DNA of 64,000 bases from Gonocerus acuteangulatus (lineage: Eukaryota > Arthropoda > Insecta > Hemiptera > Coreidae): contig OX328125.1 in the NCBI GenBank assembly GCA_946811695.1, forward strand, positions 105,488,876 through 105,552,875. The letters run 5' to 3'. This document shows, piece by piece, positions 24,025-35,336 of this stretch (position 1 is its first letter; every line of letters begins with the position of its first letter). The notes beneath the pieces are model-generated. The model did no database searches and had not been told where the DNA came from. It saw nothing but the letters and a program-made list of their open reading frames with translations. The position numbers were made by a program, and so were the translations under genes.

Positions 24025-24217
24025 GTACAACATCATATCTTTGGGAATTTATTTTGCTTCTTCTTGAAGATGACAAATATTGCCCAAAATATATCACATG
24101 GATTGACAGAGAGAGACAAATTTTCAAATTTGTTGAACCACATGCTGTTTCGAAGTTATGGGGAATTTATAAAAATAGACCTGAGATGACATATAGTAAG
24201 ATGGGAAGGGCTCTAAG
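24025..24217 (+). CDS. ETS-A exon with helices 1-3
   Basis: 193 nt, phase 1 in and phase 2 out, the same as 32294-32486 and 38342-38534. It ends within the Arg codon of MGRALR. Confidence 0.85.
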
Positions 24218-24444
24218 GTAATTTTATTTGTATATGTGAGATTAATTTTTGTATTTCTTGCTTTATTTCATTTTATATACTTTTTTTTTTTTTATTTATT
24301 TATTTATTCAGAATTTACAACAATGTAAAAATACATTATATACTTAATTCTTATTTTCCCAGGTATTATTACAGACGTGGAATTCTCTTGAAAATAGGCA
24401 CTGAAATGCATACATACCAATTTCTGAATTTACCCAAAGCATAG
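24025..24444 (+). CDS. ETS-domain transcription factor cassette ETS-A (2 exons)
   Basis: Exons 24025-24217 (acceptor TTTTAG, donor GTAATT) and 24363-24444 (TAG 24442-24444). It encodes an almost complete ETS winged-helix domain: [54 protein letters not shown]. The three core Trp residues and both Arg of GRALRYYY, which contact GGAA, are kept. Exon size (193 nt) and phases (1, 2) equal those of E74 and ETS-B. It differs at YYYRRG (E74 YYYQRG) and in the wing ([12 protein letters not shown]), and the protein ends seven residues after the domain. Upstream exons are not established (candidate 16280-16405). It could be a gene or a decaying copy; the frame is intact. Confidence 0.85.
24363..24444 (+). 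CDS. ETS-A last exon
   Basis: Follows acceptor TTTTCCCAG. Encodes [12 protein letters not shown], then [14 protein letters not shown] and TAG. The intron is only 145 bp. Confidence 0.83.
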
Positions 24445-24773
24445 AAATGTGTTGAATGGTATTTAACATTTCCTTAAGCTCAATTGTTAACCAATAGTCT
24501 CCTCCTACATTCCGCCATATATAACCAGCAGTGCAGTTTTTTAGACCACAAATATTCTCCGGCATTACAGCCTACTTTCTCGGGTAGTTTTCCTTCATAA
24601 TTGTTGTTCTTACTGGATAAAAAACTGTAATTTTCTTAAACACAAATTATAGTATGTTATGATAGACAGAAAGGCCAATTGTGCATGCTCGAACTTCAGA
24701 GGAAAATATTTCCCTTCACTCTCCCTACTTGTAGGCCATTAGCAAAGATGTTTCATGAACTAAACTTTGCATA

Positions 24774-25218
24774 AAAAACTATATAAACTGATTGTTTATC
24801 GTTTAGGAGCAGGGAAGGCTTTGAGAGGTCAGGGAAGGTAGATAGTGTTTAACGTTTATCTATACTTAGCCAAAGACTAGGTCGAAAACAATTCAAACAT
24901 TAACGCTCCCTGTTCAATTAGATAGTGTAGTTGGAGAGGGAAGGGCGTGTCCTGTATTCCCAGTACCTTTACTCCCGGGAAAAATTCCCTCCGTTATAAC
25001 ATTATCCCTGGGGGTTTAAATTATTTTCAGCCTTAGTTTTAGGCTTAGTATTAATAAACATTAAACACTATCTCCCTTGCCTGACCTCTCAAAGCTTTTC
25101 CAGTACTAAACGAGACATTATCAGTTTTTGTAATGTTTCATGTAAAGTTCAGTTCATTAAGCGACTTTGTCGAAGTTCACACAGCGCAATTGAAGTTTTC
25201 CTTCTATCTGAACGGGCT
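24774..25218. mobile_element. Family-M palindromic MITE, second copy
   Basis: The left block AAACTGATTGTTTATCGTTT...GGGAAGGCTTTGAGAGGTCAG is mirrored by CTGACCTCTCAAAGCTTTTCC...AAACGAGACATTATCAGTTT. It ends near GAACGGGCT. Left boundary approximate. Confidence 0.6.
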
Positions 25219-25870
25219 ATAATTTATGTTTAGGAAAAATTCAGTTTTTCTTCTAGCAATATCATCAATGAAGGAAAATTATCATTTCCTGGGTTGCTTT
25301 TGGTTTTTAAGAGGTTAATGTTTGAAATAATTGTTTAATAATCTGGATTCAAAGCTCTTATTCTGGCATAATAATTGTTTAATACTTAAGGAACATAAAT
25401 GCTTTTATGCTAAATACTTTTATTATATTACTTCATCTGAACACTTCAAGTTGTTTAATATCATTTTTCCAAAATTCTAATGACTGTATTTTTTCAATCC
25501 TCTTAATCGTCAGTCTTGTAAAAAAGAAAAATTAATAAATTTGTGTCTACAATTGTGTTATTTTTTATTACCTTTCTGATTAGTTATAACATTTGTTTGT
25601 TAAGGTCATAGTTTTTAGCATATTCCATTCTTCCTATTGTGAGGAAAACTTGCTTATGATGTCAAACCAATGGTTAGTACTTATAAAATAGGGTAAAAGT
25701 ACTCATATGTTTTGTGTGATAAATTTTTCTCACAGACCCATGGTCGCTTTGGCCAAAATCTGACTAGTTAAGAGTCGTAATAGCTTTTCACACACTCAAT
25801 TTGCCAGATATAGCCATGTAAGATTACTTTCTGCTCTTAAAGTTAGAAAAATTGCTGAGTGGAAAAGAGA

Positions 25871-25959
25871 AGGAGTCTATGGATATTTTTAGAGCTTGAC
25901 AACTCTCACTATAAAACATAGTGAGAGTTGTCAAGCTCTAAAAATATCCATAGACTCCT
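25871..25959. repeat. Perfect 42-bp hairpin, 5-nt loop
   Basis: Arms 25871-25912 and 25918-25959 are exactly complementary with loop AAAAC. It adjoins a second inverted repeat (25957-25976 / 25987-26006) at the left tip of the large palindrome. Confidence 0.95.
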
Positions 25960-25976
25960 CTATCACCCCTCACAAT

Positions 25977-26397
25977 GTCTAGTCATATTGTGAGGGGTGA
26001 TAGAGGACCTTTAGGGGAACAAAAAATGTTCTATGACGATTTCCCGAATTCTCGCCCATAAGGGAGAAAACGTCGTTTTATTGTTTTTTCGAGACAAACG
26101 TAGTTTTTAGAAGAATAATTGTTGTAGCTCCGTTCCGGGTGGTTCTACTAGAAAGGGAGTGAAACCAATCGAAAGCTGAGTAAATTTACTATAAGACTAG
26201 TTGGGAGTAAACGTAAAAATGAATGAATGTAAGTATGTATATCTTACCAAAAGAAAGCTATTCTAAATTTCCAGACATTTTATTCATATTTCTTTCCAGC
26301 GTTACTCCTCAATGGGCAGGATCTGAGATTTCCGGGTTTCAGAAAAACTTCCTCATTTAACCAGCTTTCCATTCATGTATCTAAATATAACCTAAAA

Positions 26398-26434
<37 letters not shown>

Positions 26435-27545
26435 GGGCAATGAGAACCACTAAGTTGTTTGCCCTGAAACCCAAATCCAATCCAATCCATTCATGTATCA
26501 CAACCCTGTGTTATTGTAGTATGTGAACAGTTTAGGAACAAAAGTTTGAAAAAAAAACATGGATCTGTGAAAAGAAAATTATATTTTTTTCTTCAGTTTA
26601 TTCAAAAAGCTGAAGAGAAAAATTTATTTTTATAAATGTTTACATAAATATTTACTTCAAACAATAAAAAAAATTACTTCCACAAATATAAAAAAATATC
26701 CTAAAAATGTAAATAAATAAAATACACATATATTTTGAATTTGTTAATTACAGTAACTAATACTGGGTCCAGGGGGCGGCCATTAATGAACCCCAACCAT
26801 GCATTAACCTCAAAAATTATTATTTTTACCTAGTAAAAAATTCCTTAATGGCCGCCTCCTGGACCCAGTATTGGTTACCTGAATTAATAAATTCAAAATA
26901 AATGTGTATTTTATTTATTTACTGTTTTAGGAATTTCTTTTATATTTGTGGAAGTAATTTTTTTTATTGTTTTAAGTAAATATTTACTTAATATTTATGT
27001 AAACATTTATAAAAATAAATTTTTCTCTTCAGCTTTTTGAATAAACTGAAGAAAAAAATATAATTTTCTTTTCACAGATTCGTTTTTTTTTCAAACTTTT
27101 GTTCCTAAACCGTTCACATACTACAATAACACAGGGTTGTGATACATGAATGGAAAGCTGGTTAAATGAGGAAGTTTTTCTGAAACCCGGAAATCTCAGA
27201 TCCTGCCCATTGAGGAGTAACGCTGGAAAGAAATATGAATAAAATGTCAGGAAATTTAGAATAGCTTTCTTTTGGTAAGATATACATACTTACATTCATT
27301 CATTTTTACGTTTACTCCCAACTAGTCTTATAGTAAATTTACTCAGCTTTCGATTGGTTTCACTCCCTTTCGAGTAGAACCACCTGGACCGGAGTTCCAA
27401 CGCTTATTCTTCTAAAAACCACGTTTGTCTTGAAAAAACAATAAAACGACGTTTTCTCCCTTATGGGTGAGAATTCGGGAAATCGCCATAGAACATTTTT
27501 TGTTCCCCTAAAGGTCCTCTATCACCCCTCACAATATGACTAGAC
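25977..27545. mobile_element. Large palindromic foldback element (1.57 kb)
   Basis: Left arm 25977-26785 is the inverse of right arm 26845-27545 with few differences; the outer tips are GTCTAGTCATATTGTGAGG and its inverse. The centre is about 59 bp of unpaired sequence between CCATTAA and TTAATGG. The left arm is longer because of a later insertion (26382-26485). No transposase or long ORF. The right tip leads into CGGGTCACCCTG and an AT microsatellite. Confidence 0.85.
26382..26485. mobile_element. Short retroinsertion with 14-bp TSD
   Basis: The insertion holds a 32-A run and TCGGGCAATGAGAACCACT...ATCCAATCCAA. It is flanked by TCCATTCATGTATC at 26368-26381 and 26486-26499. The right arm of the palindrome lacks it, giving an in-window empty site. 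Confidence 0.85.
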
Positions 27546-27562
27546 ATTTACGGGTCACCCTG

Positions 27563-27566
<4 letters not shown>

Positions 27567-27613
<47 letters not shown>
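27567..27613. repeat. (AT)n microsatellite
   Basis: About 23 TA units just right of the palindrome tip. Confidence 0.95.
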
Positions 27614-27617
<4 letters not shown>

Positions 27618-27725
27618 TAATAGCGTTTTAATTGGCTAACTATTCCCAGTTCTAGACTGTTAGTATTCCATGCCCCCAAGATGCTCTCAGCCCCCCCCCA
27701 AATTATTTTCTATATACGCCGATGG
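27618..27725. repeat. MITE fragment of the GGAATACTAAC family, inverted
   Basis: AATAGCGTTTTAATTGGCTAACTATTCC...GTTAGTATTCCATGCCCCC then CTCAGCCCCCCCCC and TATATACGCC; inverse of 39548-39812 with internal loss. Confidence 0.6.
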
Positions 27726-28775
27726 CAATATTGCTGGGACAAGTGTTTCAAGCTAAAATGAGACTATGATGAGAAGTAAAACATGACATTTTCTAGTCGA
27801 AACATCAGGATTCCGTCATGAGGTCAACTTCATAATCTAGTTTCCTCCCTATGGAGGGAGGGAGGAACCACACAAAAAGGATTGGCAAACTTTTATACTG
27901 CACAGAACGAATGGCCATAGTCAATACACCGTAAAAAAAATTAGTATAAGAGTAATTCTGAATTCTTTCTGTTTCTATTTCTCAAATTTATCAGCTAATT
28001 ATTGAAATTAAATAAATATATAACTTGTTTATTACGATGCACAGTGCAGCTTTTTTTCTTGAGGGACAAGGTGCTCTTGTAAACAAAATTATAGTCCACT
28101 CAACGTTTAAATTAGTTATTTTATTTACCAGTCACATTTTAACAATCAGGAAAAAAATAAACAACAATTTACGTTATATAACTATTATTTGAATTTATTA
28201 TAGATTAAACAATTTAAAATAATGAACTAACTAATAATAGGGCGCTGCAGTCCTCGAAGGACCTGAGCCTCCGCCACCATTTTCGACCATTCCTCTCGGT
28301 TTTAGCAAGGGTTCGCCAGCTCTCAACTCCGAGCATTAACTATTGAACAACATTTATAAATTTGTTCTAACAATTATAAAAATTTGAGAAATGGTAGAAA
28401 ATTGACTTTATATTACAATTTACAGCCATTGGTACTTTTGGTTGTAGATTTGTACATAATAAAACAATGATAAATGAATACAAATATAAAAATAATTACA
28501 ATTTCAGGAATGATACAATAATGACTTTACAATTATAATTTACAGCCATAGTTACATTTGGTTGTATATAATAAATACAGGTATAAACATATAATGGTGC
28601 ACAAATTAATAATTGTGGTTTTAAATTGTTCAAACTGGTTTCTCGATGGAAACGGCAAATATAAAGGTAACAATTATTTATCGCTGTACGAAGTCAATTT
28701 GTAGAACAGTTTACAACAATATTAATTTTGATGTTCATGAGCAAGCCAACCATGATTTCTAAGTCATTAATACTA

Positions 28776-29382
28776 CAGGGTGTCTACTACTTTTGTGAAA
28801 GCCTTTTTCATGACTTAAAATGCTAAGTTCATGCCCATTAAAAAGAAAAATCCTTCACTATTAACTTAAAATTATTTGTAATCTTACACGGATTATCGTG
28901 ATATCTATAACTAACAATTTTACATACACTTAAAACTGTATATATGTTAAACAGGATAGTTAAATCAATTTTAAAAGTGAAGAAACAGTTATACTAAAAA
29001 TTTTAGAATGACTATGGAATTAGCAGCCCCAAAAATATTGAACAATGGGAGCAGAATTCAAAATTTCTAAAAATCTTGCTAACTAAATATTTTTTGTCTA
29101 TATACATAATTTAGTAAATTAAAGTGACTTTCAATATTTAAGTCTGCATAAATGTAAATAATGGATAATTGAGGCGTAAATGCTACAATAAAGGAATCTA
29201 ACAGAGGAGGGGGTAGGAGAAGCAGATAGAATTGTGTCGTCGTACGAAAACAGCAACAATTACAAATGCATGGAAGTTGTTAGAATCTGGCGAAACTGAA
29301 ATTTTGTGACACGATTTCAAAATTCATGACTTTTTGTGCCCTATTTGCAAATTTGTGACTTTTTCGTGCAGTAGACACCCTG
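28776..29382. mobile_element. DNA transposon copy, TIR CAGGGTGTCTACT, TSD TACTA
   Basis: CAGGGTGTCTACTAC at the left, GCAGTAGACACCCTG at the right, 5-bp duplication TACTA at 28771-28775 and 29383-29387. The interior matches the ends of 1198-6262. Non-autonomous, 607 bp. Confidence 0.88.
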
Positions 29383-30149
29383 TACTACATTTGGTACACA
29401 CCTGCAAACTAAATCTAGGATGCTTGTTGCCTGCTTTTAATTCTGCCGAGGTAAAGAATTAATGTTCCACAACTCAATTATCCAAATAATATCAATGTAT
29501 GATCATATTTAAAACATTGAAAGCTATTATCGCAATAGTTCTACGCTAATGTATAAAACAGAGGGTCTAATTTAAAAAGAATTACACTAATACGAACCCT
29601 GTTAACCTATTTGGTTAAGGCATCAGAACATTGATCAGAAAAACTGGGTTCAAATCGCAGCAAGGCTTGTCATGTTTTACAAACTCCCAGAGCCTATTTG
29701 GTAAAGGCATCTGATGTTGAATAGAAAAACGTTTTTTCTAAAAATTGTAGGTAATTTTATTCCAGACTTTCAATAAGAGTTTTGTCATAAACTGCAAAAA
29801 TTATAAGTGTGTTTTATGACAACTAATTTCAACATATAAAACGATTACGTATAATATAAGTGATTTTATTTTTGTAGGTTGTTCCATTCAACTTTACAAA
29901 TACTCAACCGTTTAAGAGTGTGCGAAGTCAAGGGATTCGGCTAGGAGAAAAAAACGTCAGATCTTTAGGGAGAAATCTATATTGGTCTTTGGCAGCCTTC
30001 TTCAGCTAAAAAATAAATATACATAATTACAAATGAGAATAATCAAACAGTAAGAATTATTTTAAGCATCATGACAGTAAATTAAGAACCAATCTTTTTT
30101 TTTTTAATGCACATTAGGTATACAAATAGTTATTTTACAAAATGTGGTT

Positions 30150-30310
30150 GACTAAGTTTTTTTTTTTTATTTTTATTTTTGTCAACGGCGCTTCGACAAC
30201 TAGGCCATTAGCGCCGACATCTAGGGTGCAGCGAGGAATTTTCCCAATGAGCCGTGGGATGAGAAAATTCCTGCCGCCGGTGGGGACCGAACCCACCATC
30301 GCCCTAGACA
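30150..30310 (-). mobile_element. SINE with box-B-bearing head and shared GGCGC tail
   Basis: Read on the - strand, GGGTTCGGTCCCC (a box-B-like T arm) is followed by a body ending TCGGCGCTAATGGCC...GAAGCGCCGTTGAC and an A-rich tail. The head is tRNA-like and 5'-truncated. The tail is that of the 5S-headed SINE. No clear TSD. Confidence 0.75.
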
Positions 30311-30473
30311 GTAAGTATAATGATTAACAAGGGCTCAAAGTAAAACAAAATATAGAGAAACATTAACAACAGTGAACAGGAAAACTAGCCACATGATCAC
30401 ACAAATAACAGTATTTTATTTTATTTATTTACATTTGAACGTCCATTTATTACTGACATTGAATTTTAGGACG

Positions 30474-30583
30474 GGTTATCTTTAGATTACCATCCTTTTC
30501 TAGCCAGGATAGGGCTGAGGACTTGTCTTTTTTCTAAAGAAAAGCCACCACTGTTGTGGGAATCGAACCCACAACAGTTGGGC
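30474..30583 (-). mobile_element. SINE family A, truncated
   Basis: The inverse orientation shows GGGTTCGATTCCC (box B), CTTTAGAAAAAAG, CCCTATCCTGGCTAG and ATAACCCGTCC. It is the same order as 33073-33236 but lacks the 5' part of the tRNA-like head. Confidence 0.75.
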
Positions 30584-32060
30584 AGTGTTTAAAAAAAACA
30601 AAAACAGTATTTTTGTTTTATATTTTAAAAACTAATTTATAATAATAAATACAGTAATACACACCACTAAAAAATGCCATGGAGAGGGAGCTCGAAGATC
30701 AGACTTTTTTTTCTCCTAGCCGTGTCCCAACCATCCCTTGACTTCACATCACCTCAGCAGCTAACTATTTTTATCTCGTAATTTAAGAATATATTAGAAC
30801 AACAATTAATGTTTTATTTGCACTACTTTTCATTCAGTATTTATATGGCCTTGGAGAACATATTATCAGATTAATTTAAATACAAGCAGAGTTTTAACTT
30901 GCGTCTTAAACTCTGCTTGCTGTTGATCAATCTATTTTTCTTTATGGATTCAGAACACCCTTGACCAAGGACCGAAATAAAAATTAAATTTTTACTAAAA
31001 ATGACGACAAAAAAATTACTTCATAATTAATATTTTTTAAATTAATGAATAACTGTTATGGAATCATTTTTGTATTAAAATGTTCTCAATAAAAATAGTT
31101 GGAAAAAAATCTAGTTTAATTTAAAGACAAAACAAAGGGATTTTGTATTGTTAGAGTAAAAACATGTATATATTTTTAATGTATTTTAAGGAATAATAAT
31201 ATACACTTCATTAATTTAATAATTAAATTTTAATTAATCACTTATCACAAGAATTACCTATGAAGTCTATTATTCTTAGAATTAATAAAGAAATAGTTTA
31301 TCTGGAACCTTTTGTTTATTTGAATTTATTTCTTTATGTCAGCGAATTAAATATTCTATTCATTATGGCACTAATATTGTTTTTTATTTAAAATAATGTT
31401 TAAAAGATAATAAATAATAATAATAATATAACAATTTGTACTAAAGCTTTTTAAAAAAAAAAAAAATTGAAATAAAAATTATCAGAAAATAGTTTTAAAA
31501 AATAATAAAATATATCAATTATGATGATTTTTTTGTATTTCCCAATAATAAAAATTAAAGGTAAAGTGAGACTCATTTGAAACAAAAATTAATAGTCATT
31601 TTCGGTCCCTGCTCTTGACAAGTTGGTAGAGTCTGTCTAAGTCGTGTTTGCTGTTGGCTAGAGAGATTGCATTGCATTAATATTTCCCTGCAAATTCTCT
31701 GTTACTTTTATTTTTCAAACTCAGGCAAATAAAGTAAATTAGAAATGAATGTTATTGATAAAAACGGAGACTGAAAGTGTTCAAATCAAAATTATGAAAT
31801 AAGCTACTATTGTTATGAGGCCACTGGTGTCTCTGAACCAATCAGAAATTAAAGCTATAGAGGCGTGATTCCATACAGTAAAACTCAACAAAAACGGACT
31901 CTACTCTCCAATATTTGAAGGAAATTAATAATCCAGAATAAAATTAATATTTAAAATGATTTTACATAGAATAAAATCTCAAAACTATACAAACAAAAAT
32001 TTGACCTTCTTCGGAAGAAAAATAGACCACTAATTGCCAAAATATGTTGAAAACAAAATT

Positions 32061-32199
32061 TCACATTCTTGTATAAAAAGGAAACTGAAGAAATGCATTC
32101 GGAGGAGGAATTTTAACAATTTTCGTTGGAATGGTGAGAAATTGATAAGCAAGTCTTTCGCTATCAACTTTTGCGAGTATTCCTCGTTGGTAATAATAT
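32061..32199 (-). CDS. ETS-B last exon
   Basis: Encodes [20 protein letters not shown] and a basic/proline tail to TGA. The intron is 94 bp. Confidence 0.85.
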
Positions 32200-32486
32200 C
32201 TGAAAAAACAAAAAAAAAAGTGAAATTAATTCGTTAATAAAATATAATCGAAATTGAACTGAGTTAACACTCTGTCGAGTCTGAACTGTCTACCTGAGAG
32301 CTCTCCCCATATTTTCGTATCTCATGTCGGGCCTGTTTTTATGGAAACCCCAAAATCGGGAAACGGCGTGCGGGTCGACAAATTTGAACTTCCCATGTTC
32401 TTTATCAATCCACTTAATATACTGGGGGCTGTAGTTGCTGTCTTGGAGCAACATATAAAGGAATTCCCAAAGATATGTTACTGCTC
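32061..32486 (-). CDS. ETS-domain transcription factor cassette ETS-B (2 exons)
   Basis: Exons 32294-32486 (acceptor TTTTCAG, donor GTAGAC) and 32061-32199 (acceptor TTTTTTCAG, stop TGA at 32061-32063). The ETS domain reads [64 protein letters not shown]. The Trp core and [17 protein letters not shown] recognition region equal E74. A 23-residue C-terminal tail ([18 protein letters not shown]...) differs from E74. It shares WID, FKFV and PHAVS with ETS-A. 193-nt exon, phases 1 and 2. Upstream exons were not found in 32.5-37 kb, although several GTAAGT donors lie near 33.8-34.0 kb. Confidence 0.87.
32294..32486 (-). CDS. ETS-B exon with helices 1-3
   Basis: Starts GA-GCA-GTA (phase 1) and ends within the Arg codon of GRALR. 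The donor GTAGAC is weaker than that of E74. Confidence 0.86.
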
Positions 32487-33072
32487 CTGAAAACGAATAA
32501 ATCATGTTACCAAAGAATTTAATAACATTGCTTACATGCTATTTAATAAAATAATTTTCTATTTACAAAAAAAAAGAGAAAAAAAAAGAAAAATCTATGT
32601 TACCTCGTTCGAAGCTTTTAGATTTCTTTATTGACACATTCGTATGTGATCTGAAGAATATCATCATGGCGAAAGTACGGTGAAAGGGAACAACTTTTAA
32701 ATTAAAGTCAAGACTCAGAACAAATTTCTTCTTTATTTATATATGGCCACCCATTACAAGTGGTACATTATTTATTCTCCTAATTGAATAAAAATCCTAC
32801 AGAAATCAATAGTATATAATTTAAGAATATTCATAACATTTCTTCAAGTTTGTCCTTTTTTGTAATTAAGAAGTGCATAATTAAATGTAAATCCATATCA
32901 TGATTTAAACACTTAGTTTATTGATCTTGTTTTTGAGAAAAAGAATAATAATTTACATTCATATTAATTACTTTATCTCATAAACAAATATATTCATTTA
33001 TATTGTCATGGAAGACTATATTTATTTTTTAGTATTTTAAATTTTAATGTCCGTTATAATTAACTGAGAATT

Positions 33073-33236
33073 TTAGGACGGGTTATCTATAGATAACCAC
33101 CCTTTTCTAGCCAGGATAGGGCTGATGCCTTTTCTTTTTTCTAAAGAAAAGCCACCACCTCTAGTGGGAATCGAACCCACAAACCTTCGCACGGAGTGTT
33201 AAGTGCTCAAGCCTTAACACTCACGGCCACCAGGCC
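33073..33236 (-). mobile_element. SINE family A, nearly full length
   Basis: The - strand runs GGCCTGGTGGCCGTGAGTGT, a TTAAGGC box-A-like part, CTTAACACTCCGTGCGAAGG, box B GTGGGTTCGATTCCC, CTTTAGAAAAAAGAAAAGG, CCTATCCTGGCTAG and GGTTATCTATAGATAACCCG. The tRNA-like head is complete enough to place boxes A and B. Confidence 0.82.
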
Positions 33237-34577
33237 TATATTTAAATAGTACTAAATCAAGAAGTGTTTATTTTCATAAACAATAAGAGGTTTAATAAAT
33301 TTATTTTAAATATACTATTATTTTACTACTATTATTTTAAATATATATTATCTTCAAAAGTTCTAGAGTATTCTTTTTAGTAGAATAATTGTAATAATGC
33401 ATTCACTATATCTACATGGTTTCAAGGGAACAGAAGAAATAATACACATCAAATTTATTAAAATTCACATTCTATTATTATTATTCTATTATAAATTACA
33501 CAACACTGATTTTAATAAAATCATTCAATTAAAATGTTCTGCACTTGTAGTTGAGCATAATAAAACTTTTAAAAAATATAAAAAAATGAATGTACAGACC
33601 ATTGCAAAAAAAAAAAAAAAAAATATGAAGTAATAAGCAATAGTAGTATTTCATCCAATTTTCCAAATTAATGTTTTTCGACCTCCTTAGGATATGCACA
33701 GCTGAAGATTAATTCATCATCGAATCACTGAAACAAAAGAATAATTGAAAATAATTGTTTACATGATTTATACAATTAGTATTGCAATAGATATTATGAA
33801 TACTTACCATGTTTAAGGCTTGGAAAATATTAATTGAAAGTTATAAGCCCTAGGTCAAATATTATTTTGCTTGGTCCTTGGTTTACATCCTGCTGCTAGT
33901 AATGTATAATTACATCAATTAATTTGAATTATTAGTTTATTGACAATTTCATGATTATTCCAGAGCGGCAAACAATTTACTACATTATACTTACCTATTT
34001 TGTATTTAATTCATTCCTTTACAAATGAAGACTTACCACAGCTAAGGCAAATAATTTTTTTATGCTACACCACAAGTATTTCAATAGTATTAAGAAAAAT
34101 ACTGCAAATAATAAAGAAGTTGGAAATTTAGAACTTATAAACCAATTAAGATGCTTGGATCAAGCATTATCTGAGAAAATGAAAGCTAATAAAATAACCC
34201 AAAGGTGGAACGAAAATAGCACACTGATGGCAACAGGTTACTACCGTTATAACTATAACAGTTAGAACAACTACCTACCAGAAAGAGGATACTACCTTCA
34301 GCCAAAGAGGTAGGCATTTTAAATAGGTTAGGTACAGTGATTTTTTATGTTACGTGACGAAGGAAAATCACAATATTATTATAACAAATATAAACTTTGG
34401 AATATACAATAACAAGATTGTCTAAGAGATATAAATTTACATAAGTTTCATTAATTAACTATATATGAATTTATTTAGTAGAGTACCTCCAAAGGTGCAC
34501 CTTCCTGAATGGCAGGGGCTTCAGTTATAATTTGTGTCCATTTACTTAATTATTCATATTCAAGGAATTCAATAAAA

Positions 34578-34611
<34 letters not shown>

Positions 34612-35276
34612 AAAACTTGTAACATTTTTAATCATTGGTGAACAAACCTCAGGATGGCCTCTATGATCTGCTCTCTTACCTTTTTAAGAGCACAGACCAT
34701 AGACATTTTGAATTTCTTTGTGCAATGTTACCATTATTTGTACATTAAATATATTTTTAAAACAAAATCATATTGAGGTTTATTTAGCCGAATCCCAACC
34801 ATTCCATCTGTACTTATTAAATATATAATTTCTATAAATTTAATTCAATTGATAATCAACTTTGAGACTCTGGGATAATTTTTCATTCTGCATATCACCA
34901 TTCAATATCAATTTTCCACACTTTTTTTGTATTAATCAAGGAAGGTGGGATCATATTGGGATTGTATTTTCTTGTAATATTAATTCAAAGAATATTTCTG
35001 TCATTATACATTCTGTTGGTAAACTCCCCCTCCCACCACACAGGCACACAATATACCGAAGTAAATCAGTCACCTGTGTCATTGGCAATTGACATTATCT
35101 TTATATTTAATCTTTTCCACATTAATTTAACTCTGAGATAAACCCATTTCTTTCCTACAAAAATGAACCAACAATTCTGAATTTGCTCTATATTGAAAAT
35201 AAAATAGCTCAGTAAATAATAATTTATATTATATTAAAAAATAAGTTACTTTCTTTCTAAATGAACTCCAGTTTAA

Positions 35277-35278
<2 letters not shown>

Positions 35279-35328
<50 letters not shown>
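35279..35328. repeat. (AT)n microsatellite
   Basis: About 25 AT units. Confidence 0.95.

Positions 35329-35336
<8 letters not shown>

Larger units (their letters stand above)
29924..30745. mobile_element. Foldback element F2 carrying nested SINEs
   Basis: The left end GAAGTCAAGGGATTCGGCTA GGAG and right end CTCCTAGCCGTGTCCCAACC...CTTGACTTC mirror each other. Next to the left end is the inverted motif GGCAGCCTTCTTCAGC (hammerhead-like family, partly deleted). Two SINE insertions (30150-30310 and 30474-30583) lie inside. Confidence 0.75.
24445..32060. other. Region between ETS-A and ETS-B: transposons, no confirmed gene
   Basis: Contains a family-M MITE (about 24774-25218), hairpins and a palindrome (25871-27545), a G-tract MITE (27618-27725), a 5-bp-TSD transposon (28776-29382) and a foldback with two nested SINEs (29924-30745). 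The rest, including 25220-25860, 27730-28770 and 30750-32060, is AT-rich with no feature I can support. A weak GGACCGAAA inverted pair (30975 and about 31600) may bound another MITE. Confidence 0.6.

Noticed and set aside
33808..34040. Upstream exons of ETS-B near several GTAAGT donors
   Set aside because: The frame that would join ETS-B in phase 1 contains a TAA stop just before the best donor (33808); no coding signal.
34062..34265. 67-codon + strand ORF ending TGYYRYNYNS
   Set aside because: No splice phase link to the ETS cassettes and no family resemblance.
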